From Plectrocnemia conspersa (lineage: Eukaryota > Arthropoda > Insecta > Trichoptera > Polycentropodidae), in the NCBI GenBank assembly GCA_009617715.1, contig VTFK01000267.1, positions 124,001-188,000 on the forward strand: a stretch of DNA of 64,000 bases, written 5' to 3'. The translations under genes and the position numbers were made by a program. Positions within the stretch are counted from its first letter, which is position 1, and each line of letters starts with the position of its first letter. The notes beneath the pieces are model-generated. The model ran no database searches and was not told the DNA's origin. It saw nothing but the letters and a program-made list of their open reading frames with translations. This document shows positions 23,601 through 35,600 of this stretch, in pieces.

Positions 23601-26600
23601 ATTAATAAATAAAATTAACTCCGATTCTATTTCTTGTAAAGTTGTACAATATATTTTTAACAAAATATAGATGTGATTTATAAAATACATTTAATTTTTA
23701 TGTTTATAAAAAAATATATAAGTAATTTGTAAATGGGCCGCAGGTTGCCGACCCCTGCTCTAGTGTGTAACATATATTTACCACCGGTTTGGCTCTCTTC
23801 CTTGCCCAAAACCGCAAACGATTCATCACTCGTCATTGTTCGCGACTCTGCGCGCCCACCGACTTTTGTTACGCGCGCACCGCCGGCGGAAGTGTTGGAA
23901 GCCCCTGGCCTTTGTGAGCGCGCGCGGTGAATCACCCGCCGATCCTTGGCAACGCGCAAAGTCGTCCGAGCGCCGCAGAAGACGACCGTTTTCCCGTCCG
24001 TACTCAGTCGGCCGCGCTTTCCTCTGCGAGAGGTACTTGCTCTGATGTACCGCGCCGCGACGCCGAATCGTCTCTTTGGCGACGAACCGCTCGACTCGAC
24101 GCCTTCGTATTTCGCTCCGCGAAGGCCGAATCGGTCCAATAAAAATATATCGATCGCGATTACGCATCTCGGCCGTTTCGGAAGTGGCTCTCTATTATTA
24201 TGCACGGCGCGTGCCCGCCGTGTCGTCGTCGTCGTCGTTGCCGTTTCTTTTTGCGTCACAATTTTGGCAGATTTCGCCGAAGTGTTTTCGACCGATTCGC
24301 CGAACCTTTGGCAGCGCGTCCGCCGATTCCGGATAATGTTCGCACTTTTCGAGCGATCGATACGGAAATAAATATACAGGTTGCTGTTATCGCTATCGCG
24401 GTGTTGCGATTTGGAACGTTGCGCAAACGTCAGGTTGACAGGTAGCGTGACGTCACCGTCGCTCGCTTTCCGCGCAGTTTCGGCGGTGCAGCTGTGCAGA
24501 AATGCTTCTCATTCTTAAATACTGGATCATATAATAATTTTAATATTATAGCACTGTATGCGGGAGAAGATAATCTTCGTTTCGGGTCTCTCATTGGTTA
24601 AAATCGGGAGACGAGGATGAACCTTTTATTTACTGCGATGTTATTTTTTTATTATGAAGTGGTTTTGAATTAATCCCTATTATTTGCTTTCTAAGCCATC
24701 TGAAACGGTTACTTTTCAAATTATATCTATTCGAATGTGAATTCCCTCTGATTTGGAATCTGACTATTCAATAGACAAAGAATAAATTGATTTGATGATC
24801 AATATATTATTTGGAGTATAAGTTATTTTTATGAATTTTAAATTAGCTGTCAACTCCGTGCGTAATCACGACTGTATCGACCCGTATACGATGTGTTAAT
24901 AAAACGTGTTTGTAGCGAGATATTTTAAGTTTTCATTAAAAATAAAAAGTCGCAGCTCATTTAGCCGCCTAGCGAGAAATTCTAATATTTTTGTGAAAAG
25001 CTGATAATTGAATAAAAATAATTGCCGAATACATTAGTTTGAAAAGTGACATTTACTTTTTTCACAATAACTTGATCTTCTGTTTAACGTTTGACATATA
25101 TTGTCATAGTAAAAATGCGAAGACATTGTGATTAAATTTTTTTAATTATGAAACATATTCGTCAGTGAGATTAGGCATATCTAAGAAAACTGAATCTGAT
25201 GATCGATAGGAATTATAATATGATCGCGAAACTTGACATGTAATGAAGTTATGATATGCATTTTTTGCGGCCTACAGCGATTGTAAGTTGCTAATTATTT
25301 AAATAATACATTTAATATAAATAGATATGCATTGGTAATGAATGAAATTACATACTAACATAACAGCACAATTAATAACATTTATAGAGGCGTTGACAGT
25401 GACTTTAATGCTTATAAAAAATGGCTATTTTATGTAGTTTAAAGGGCACTACAACCGAATGGATGAAAAAAACATTTTACGTGTTGTATCTGCGTTATTG
25501 GAACTATTGAAAATTTGCAATGTGAATTTTCGATAAGATTTAAAAATTTTCCTAAAAACTAAATTGAAATAAAAAAATAGCAGTGGGAACGCTCGTTGCC
25601 GAGCGTTCACATTGCAACGGCGCCGACACGATTTTATTGCTTTTGACGTGAATTTTTGAATTCTGAGAAGTGATAATTGTTTTTGCGCCCTCCTATTGAC
25701 CAAAATTCGGTTTGAATTCACTTTGAGCAACACTCTCATATCAAAAGTCCGTAGTAATATCGGTAAAGATAGCTATCAAATTTTTAAAACTGTAATATCC
25801 AAGTGCAGACAAACTATGGAGCAATATGCAAAACGCGACGTATGACTATACTTTTTCTTCAGCTTATTTTCCCATGAGAATTTGTTATTTGGACTTAACA
25901 TAATGAAAGTTCTCAGATCATAATTAGTTTTAGAACTTTCATTATTTATCTCAAGTTGTGTTTGGTTAATTCATGTAGGTTAGGTTTGGGTTTGAACAGC
26001 AAATGGATGCGTTTCACAACTGTCAAATTAAGTTTTATTGACATATTAGAGCAGCATATGAATTCAATAGCGCCTAATAGTTAAATTATATTTTCGATAG
26101 TAGAAATATATGTACATCTACTGGTTAAAATATATTTGGACTTCACTAATGAAATATATAATTTTACTGAAAAATACATATCCACTGTAACATTTATACA
26201 TCGCAGGTAAATAAGCATGTAAATGTATATATATTACTACATATGGAAAAGTTAAAATCATATAATTTTACTGGCACCAGCCAGATAAATTATATTTTCC
26301 CCGAGTGTATATATATCGGGGAAAATGTATCCCGATATGATTTCACTGAAATGATATTTTTTTTTAGATATTTTCGGGATAGATTCGATACATTTTTTTT
26401 AGATTTTTTTTTGAGAGACAACCCCGTGAATTTTTGATTTCAAAATCGAAGATTCTGAAATCAAAGATTCATAGTATTTAAATGCATTTCTCTGACCAAA
26501 TTCAAGAGGGGGAAAATGCCCCTACTTTTGTCCCTCCCCCCCCCCCAATACTCATTTAGTTTACTCTTTTATATATAATTTTTTAATGTTTTATTTGTTC

Positions 26601-29600
26601 TTAAGAATTTTTGTATTTTTAAATATACCCTTATATAGAATATACACTCCCTATGTTACGGTGGGTCTTTCAAAAATAGTTTTCTACGGGGTTACCGGAT
26701 CAAAAGTAAACTAAAAATTGTAAATGAGTGGTTTTAAAAAATTTTTTATTTCGTAGCTAATTTTATTATGATAAATTGGCGGTTTTTTTTAAATTGTGCA
26801 AAATTAATAGTTATCAAGCTTTTTTTTTACTTTGCGACTAAAAGTACACATTTTATAAAGTTAAAATCACTCAATGAAATTAAATGATTTTATTTTGTAA
26901 TAAACTGGTTATGAACCCATATCCTTTTAAAAACTCGCGGCTCGGTAAATAAAACTAAAAACTGATTGTGGCCCACGACTGAAAAGGTTGCCCACCACTG
27001 TTATAGATTATTTTGTTTGCGTAAACAAAGTTTCAATATTTTTTTAGATTCGTCGAAATCTGGAAGGCGTCAAATTTCGGTGGAGAGTTAGTTAGATCAG
27101 GGTTAAACTCAAATATAGGTACATATTTCATATGGCTGAAAATCATGTCGTTCTATTGTCGATTTTTACTAATAATTTATGTATTTATGCAGTTGACTTA
27201 AGAGCTAAATATAAAACGAACGCGGGTGGTTTGAGCCCGATCATTTTCGTGAAAAGCGGCCCACCAACACACAAGTGTCGGTAACATTTAATCTAATTCT
27301 AAATCATAAAATATAGGTAAAAAAACATCGCCCATTGAACACTGTAGTTACAATTGTAACGAATGCCATTCGGCCCATAACGGTCTCTGTCCCAAGGGTT
27401 TCTAGGCACGCGCATGAACAGTATGCAAATAAATCAAATTAAAAAATGCACTTATATCTTATTTTTTCCTGTAGATAGACGATTGACTTATTTAACCATG
27501 TAACCATTATTTTATTGTGAAATAAAAAATCTTATTTGATGCTTATGTACGTAATTTATTGTTATTCAGTGCTTGTCAAACACTAGGTAGACCAGAGCGC
27601 GACATATATAATATAAATTTGACGAACTTTATATAAGTCGAAATAGCATTATGTATATAACACGTGTAGGCCGAGCTTAATAGTGCATCGTTATGTTCTA
27701 TAAAAATAAAGCCATCGCTTCTATTTATTTTTGTCGTGCTAGTTGACAAGTAGTGTAAAGGTAAAGGCAGCTACACGATATTTTTACTGTGCTAGTATAA
27801 AAAATTCAATAATAATTTACTATCCAGATTACCAATAGATGCGTTTCAAGAAAAGAGTCGCGTCGTTCCAGATTTGCATGTTTGCTCACAAACTAACTAC
27901 CCACTGATTTATTTATAGCTGCAAAGTAAAGCAGTGAGGTTAATAGAGAGCAATATTTTAATTTAAAAAGTTGATAGTATATATGTATATGTTAAAAGAA
28001 TTTCATTATCGTCCCTATAGTGATTCTCAAAGTCAATTAATAGACGATATTCTGATGTATCTTATCATTCGATAGGTAATTGAATAGATACATTATTATA
28101 GATATTGAGCTTTAGCGTGCCGGAGCGCGACCTTCGAAGATGACAGTTCTGCGGCCTTTTCCGCGCCAGCGATTCGTACGACCTCGCCGCCGCGATCATT
28201 GTGTCCCATCGTAGCGTCTTAGTACTACAATAAGTGCGAAATAATAGACACAAAATATGAACCAGATTCCGCATCTCGGGTGACCCAGTGCAACGCGCAC
28301 GTCCGACCTCTTCGAAAGCGGGTCCTTACCTAACCGGGTCGCCGTAGCGGCACCGAGCGGATCGATGCGAGATAGGTCAGTCGCGCTACGTCGTAGCTGG
28401 CAAATTTTCCTGCAGCGCCTTCGCGCGTGCGTCATCGGGGCTACAGCACCTTCAGTCAATCGGGTCCATAAATTTCTCTCTGCTCGGTTACAAGTTTATT
28501 AAAAAATCGATCCCATGCTATATCGTGTTATCAACCGAGTTTATATCGTTTCTATTCAATCTTTATATGTAACTAAGATGACATCACCGTATCCACACTA
28601 CCATATTTAAGCATCGCTTAGATTCCAATCGATCGTCTCAAATTAGCCGAGGTGATTGATCGGATTTCTAGTGTTTATTAATAGCATGCATGCACTTCGA
28701 GATGAGTTTTTTTTGTTGTGCATGTAAAGTGTTCTAAGACACAATGCACAGCTGTGGCCAATTGAAAGTTTCATAGGCAATGTTTCACGAATTATTAAAA
28801 TGTATTCTTTCATTAAAACTTGTTCTATTGTATTTTTTATGATCAAGTGCATCTGTGGATATTTTAACTTTTAAAGCCTCCACAGTTGCACGTTAGCTTC
28901 GGTTATGTAAAGACAAACCCAAAATCATGGACAGTTCTAAACAAATGTCGATCACGGTAAAATCTAAAATAATAGCATATCTCGAAGAAAATGTTTAAAT
29001 TCTAGAGATATCGCGAAGAGTGGGGTTTAGTGGTTCTGTTATTCTTAAATTTATTAAAAAAATATTGCGAAACAGGAATTTTAGAGAGGGTGTAAGGGGG
29101 TGGTCAGAAGCGTATGGCGTTTGCTCGAGAAGACTGCAGAATAAAAATGTAAAGGAAAAAATTAATTTAATTATAATAATTTAATTAAACAAATGTGATC
29201 CTACTTCAGTTATCGAACTTTTATGTATTTAATTAATTATGAAAAATAATATCAATTAAATGGCCGCCTCTGGACCTTTTGCTTAACATACCCCAAGAGG
29301 TGGAAATATGCATCAGAAAAAAAATCTGAAAAATCAGTATCAACTAAATTATTCGCTGTCCGTAGTCTCTGGCTTCAGGGACAATATTTATGAGTGGAAT
29401 TGATTTCTTTAATCGTAGTATTTCTTATTTTTAGAATTTTTCCAACTTTTTTATATTGTTAAAATCGGGTTTCGAAGTTGTCGATAGATTTTCAGTAGAC
29501 TCCCCACGGTCCTGGTGTTGACGAAGAGTTCGTGCACGGAGACACAGACCGAAGTGCGAAATAAAACATTTCATCAAAGAATAGTGTTAAAAAAATGTCT

Positions 29601-32600
29601 ACCACAAGGTTGTGATTGTCCAAGATGTAGAGTGAGGCTGGTTATATAAACAAGTTGTTGTTGACATCCAGGGGCTCCAAACATTTTATACTACTAATTA
29701 TAAAAAAATAAAAACTGTGATATAACAAAACCATTTTGCGTGTATTTATGTGTTCTTTTATTTTAAAAGGAACAGTATTTGCATATAAATAAAATCATTT
29801 TACCAAGGAAGGGGGGGGGGGGGCAAAAGTGAAGACAGGGGTCATTTTTTAATATTTCCATTTCATTAATATTCATAGTATTTGATAGAATGACATGTAT
29901 TTTTTGGCCAAATTCAAGAGGGTCAAAAGCAATAAAATCGTGCCGCCACAGTGGAAACGCTCGGTTATCTAGCGTTCGTATTAAGACTTTTTAAAACAAT
30001 ATTACGACTAATAATAAGTGAGAATCGAATGAAGCGCATCTAAACCGAATTTTGACCAAGCGCAAAAATAATTATCAGTTCTCAGAAGTCAAAAATTCAC
30101 GTCAGAAGCAATAAAATCGTGTCAACGCCGTCGCAGTGGGAACGCTAGTTACCGAGCGTTGACTCGATTTTATTGCTTTTGACGTGAATTTTTGACTTCT
30201 GAGAAGTGATAATTGTTTTTGCGTCCTCCTATTGACCAAAATTCGATTTAAATATAGTTTGACCAATACTCTCATATCAGAAATCTATACTTAGTTTTAG
30301 AACTTTCGTTAGGTTAGGTTTGGGTTTGAACAGCAAATGGACGTTTCGCAACTGTCAAATTGAGCTTCATAGACATTTTAGCGCAGCATATTAGCGCCAA
30401 TCAGTTAAATACTATTTTAGATAGAATAAATATATATTTACTGGTGAAAATGTATTTGAACATCACAACTGAAAATATAACTTCACTGAAAAATACACAT
30501 TCTATATGGAAAAGTTGAAATCATATCATTTTACTAGCACCTGCTAGATAAATTATGTTTTTACTGTTCTCAAAAATTAAGTTGCAGTTGAAGGGAAACC
30601 GTTTTGACACCATTGTTGACATCCTAAAGGGTTCGATCGAGGCATGTCCGGAAAATTTATTCGAAAGATATTTCGATTTTTTTATGATTGTCTCCAGCGC
30701 TGTATTGACTCAGAGGGGGAGGGGTGTATATTGAATAAATTAATTTACTATTGCAGAGTAAAATTTGAGACAGACGGTGCATATCTACCGGTGAAAATGT
30801 ATTCCGATATGATTTCATTGAAATGATATATTTTTGGTATAGATTGGTGACTTTTTTATAGATGGACAACCAGAAAATTTCTGGCTTAGAATCAGGGACG
30901 TGATTTCAGCGTTTTCAGGAGGGGGGGGGGGGCGAAAATTTGTCAGATCATAGTATTTTATTACTTATATGACATGCCTTTTTCTTACCAAATTCAAGCG
31001 GTGGAGGGGGAAATGCCTTCACTTGCCCCCCCCCAAATTACGTCCTCGGTGCATTTTAGAATAACTATTGTCGGTTCCCGATGTTTTATATTTTTTTTTA
31101 ATATTTAAAATGTATCTAATGCAATTTTGATATGCCAAATTAATTTAAAAAATATATTATATATATTATAATAATATTCATTTCTCATCTTTACCGATAT
31201 AGAATGATGCACAAATGCATCATCGGTTTTTAACGATAATTTTATAAATGACGCATATATGCGTCAATGGCTTTTAACATTTTTTTACAAATAACGTATA
31301 GTGCTATATAACATCAGCATGTAAAGTGACACCGACACGTAGCAGATTTTTATACCATTAATTCCAAGACTTCTGGTGTCACAATTTGGTCATAAGTGTT
31401 GTTGTTATCTCTTGTGACGCATTGGGTTAGTTCATGTCATGTTACAACGGAAGATTTGCAATAAAATAATTAAGTATTTTTATGAGTAATTTTCGTATTT
31501 GCGCCTCCGTTGAGCATCGCTACGAAGCATATCGGTTCGACGCGAAGTTGCCGTCGCGCCTCTACGGTCGCGGTAATAGAAAACGCAGTCGTAGTCGTCG
31601 GCGTAGCGGCCGCGGATTTCCCTCTGCGGCTTTCCGCGCGTGCGCTTTCGGCGTCGCCAGGGCCGCCGCACCTTGGGCCCGCCGCGGCATCGATCGGCCG
31701 CGACCCGAGCGCCGCGCGACCTCGACCGCTATTTATAAAGGTTGCCGGCGCTCCTCCTTCGCGCGCGACTCGCGACACATAACCTCGCGCTGCTCGTTTA
31801 CGTAATCGCGCGCGCGCCGCGTCCCCACCTCTCGACGGTAGCGCGCGGCAGCTGGCGCGCGGCAGGTGCGCCCCTCACCTGGCGGCTCGCGAGGGGTCGC
31901 GCTATCGATTTTCGTTCCCCCTTCAGTCTTCGGTGCGCTTCTTCCAGGGCGGGTATCCGGCCAAGCTGAAGAAGGTGCTGATCGTCACAGCGCCCCTGTG
32001 GTTCAAGGCGCCGTTCAAGATCCTGCGCCTCTTCGTCAAGGAGAAGCTCAGGGAGAGAGTGTTCACGGTGAGCGTGCCACAGTTGCCGTCTCACGTGCCT
32101 CGGTCATCTTTGCCCTCCGGTCTAGGAGGACCCCTGCGGATCGATCATGCTGCTTGGTAATTATACTATGCTAATTACATAATTGCAGCTCATTTACAAA
32201 CAATATACTACGTCCTTTCTACCTTCTACTATTTGTTTTCTTAAAAACAATCAATCTTTACAGCACGTTACATCACTAAAATAAAAACTAAGGAATGCAT
32301 TTTCAAAGCATGGTATTCTTAGGTGCATAATAGCGTTTTGGTATATATTCGAGTTCTAAATGTCACTAATTAAATATGTTAAGGAAGGTGACGCATGATT
32401 GCAAATACTAGATAAGATAGTAAATGACATAGCTTTGATATATCTATGATAACTTTCATCTACAATCATGTGTAACGTTATTATTATCAGTGCTGGCCGA
32501 TTTGACTTCAATATTTTAATATAAGTTGCCAGTCCGACTCAGGAGCTACTAGAAGTAGAAGTCCTAGTAACTTATTTTTTTACATAAGTAGCAGTATGGG

Positions 32601-35600
32601 AACATAAGCTAATGCTTTTGAAATCAATTTCAAATTGATTGAATCTCAGTATAGATATTAGCAAAAACCTTTCGGTATGATCGGCGGATGTGATCTCCTT
32701 TTTATCTCAAAATCATTGAGAATGTATATAGTTTGGAAAAATAACCATAGACATTTACAAGCTAAAATTAGTATTGACTATACAATAAGTATGTTTATAA
32801 AGTTATAGGAATTTTATTCTGCTATTAAATCGGCATGCGTCTGCAAACAAGTTTTGATACGCTCGTTGTTGATTAGGGACATGGATCATTTAGATTGCTA
32901 TATATAATTTTTAACATAGTTTATTAAGAGCAATCATTTTCTTATGGAATGAGCTCACAAATCATTCAGCATTTTGTAGGCTGTTGAATCGAAAAGTACC
33001 GATTGACCGATTTTTTTACGGACTATATAAGCGCAGCAATTAATCAAATACTGCTGTTCACAAAGAATATATCGCTGCTGCAAATAAAAAAATAACATTT
33101 GTCTGTGACTGATGACTAATCTGGAAACAAAGATTGGTAACGTCCAGAAGAAAGTTCGTTTAAGCCTATGCCATGCCTTCCATCGGGAAAGTGATTCTTG
33201 TGGATTATCTTTCAATAAAGGCTACAATAAAAAACAAATACTATTGATCAAGAAGTAACTAGCAAAGCTGTACGCTCAAACTTACTCGACTTAAATGCAA
33301 TTTCTTTTACATCCATGTTCGCTTCATTTAGCGCCTATTGCCACCTATTCGGATAAATAAATGAGTAGCTCTTTGAGGAAAAGTGCATAGCTCTTAATTA
33401 TAGATATATTGATTTTGAATTAATATAAATAAATTTTAAAATTACTGTAGCTTTGTATACATCCCTCATACTTTAATGAATTTTGTTTGTTAGAAAAGCT
33501 TTGATCATAACAATAATTTCGTCCTTAATTCCAGGTTGTTATACTGCTTCAAATCGTTAACCGACTGCAATGGAACAATCGGTGATTCTCCCGTGCGCGA
33601 CGTCGCTGATCGTTTTCCGCCGACGTCCGATGCGGTTCGTTTGGCAAACGGCAACGTCGTCAAAAGCAAGATTATTATGAATTTGGACGACGAGAGTCCC
33701 AACCTGGCCAACGGTAACGACGCTAAGATGCACATAATCGGTCGCGGCGATTCCAAACGCGAGAGAAAAAACAACAACGATTCCGATCTAGACGACGACA
33801 AGTTGAACGCGGACGGAAGCTCCGGCGACGAAGACGACTCCAAGTTATCTCGTGAGTGTTTGACTGTGATGAGTGAAATTAAACGAGGGTTCGACAGTGA
33901 CGATAATGACGTGTCATCGTTTGCAGCAAACAATCACATGTTGTGGTGTCCATACGCGACCAAGCGGGGCGAAGCCGAGTTTTCCGACGACGACAGTCTG
34001 GCGGCTGGGGACGGAGCGCTAACTCCGATCGCCTTCTATGAGAAGGTCAATCGCCTGGGGCGAGACGGCTTGATCGGGGAGTATAACGACATCAGAAATT
34101 GTCCTCCCGATGGAACGTTCGTGCATGCTAGGTTTTTTTTTATTATTATTATTATATATGTGACTTATATCAATCTCAGACGTGTTTAATTATCTAAAAG
34201 CATTGTTTAAATGTAAAATGCGTATTTCCAAAACAACTGTGTATCTCTAATCTTAGCTGTAGATGAAAAGATCTAGAAGCTAGAAAAATAGATGTTTAAT
34301 TTGATTTAACTCGACATTCATTACTTGTTCCATCAAGTAAAAATCAAAGGATTAAGAATCTCTTAGTTCAGTTTTTAATAAATGTGCCATGTCTACAAAT
34401 TTTACACTTATAGATAATGGTTTTAAGTAATTATAATGTAAATGCTCTGGGGCTTAAGAAAAAAATGTCCACAGTTCGTTCGCATGAGATGAAAAAAATC
34501 AGATCAGAATAGAATATGGCAATTTTCAAGATTTGTCAAACCATAAAAATTTAAGGGATGTGATTTTTTGACTAGTAATATTATGTATGTACGTAATGAT
34601 AATTAAAATTACTAGAACAGAAATTCATTAGCTTATAATTTTAATTGAAACCTAATTTAAGTACATACATAATGGCTTAAAAAACAAGCAGAACTTATGT
34701 CAATGAATTTAAAAGTTGATGAAATCATTTTCTCGGTTCGAGAAGTGATGTCAGTTGAAGCGCATTTATTTTATTGAATCGACTAAATGATAGCATGAAA
34801 AAGAAGCTGCTAGCTGTATCCAAGTGGATTATCACATCGCAAACTAACTCAATGTTGGTAGCCCTGTTCTGCTGCTGAGGAATTTAGGTCCGACGAAACT
34901 GCAATGAACAAATTGTATTTTCGAATCTCCTCAAATTTATGTCGCAATTTCAAGAGTGGACCATTTTTGTATTCATCCCACTTAGAATATAACATAGACG
35001 TCTGAAATTGATTGTAGTAAAATATTTATTTCAGTAAAATAATTTATTTATGATGTTTTCAGCGATAAATGTAATTTTCCAAAAAATCGTTATAACGACG
35101 TTCTGTGCTACGATCATTCGCGCGTTTGCTTGACGAGATTGGACGAAAAAGACTCATATAGCGATTACATCAATGCTAATTTCGTCGATGGATATAAAGA
35201 GAAAAATGCATTCATATCAACTCAAGGTTTGTCTCAATTTCGTTTATTTTTAAAATTTCGTAATATAACCTTTTTTGCTTGTATTATTTCAGGACCTTTG
35301 CCTAACACGTTTGCCGATTTTTGGCGAATGGTTTGGGAAGTAAATTCTATGATAATTGTAATGACTACGCGAACAATTGAGCAGGGTAGGCCGAAATGCG
35401 GCCAATATTGGCAGACGGAACCAGGCCAACAGTGTCAATATGGAAACTTTAATATTTTGACTGAATCAGTAGAAGCCAATTCCGATTATGTTGTAACCGA
35501 GCTTGTATTGACCAATTTGCAGGTGTGTATTGAGATTTGTTTAATGATGGATTAATAAGTGTACAGTTTCATTGAGATTGATTATCATTTACAGACTAAC

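Noticed and set aside
23678..24259. 193-codon minus-strand open frame
   Set aside because: It lies across a hAT element end and a GC-rich island where several frames on both strands are open at once. The wording is R/A/S/G-rich without a domain.
31470..32174. Multiple open frames on both strands around Ptpmeg2 exon 5
   Set aside because: They are products of GC-rich composition. Only the frame that continues GGYPAKLKKV and fits splice phases is coding.
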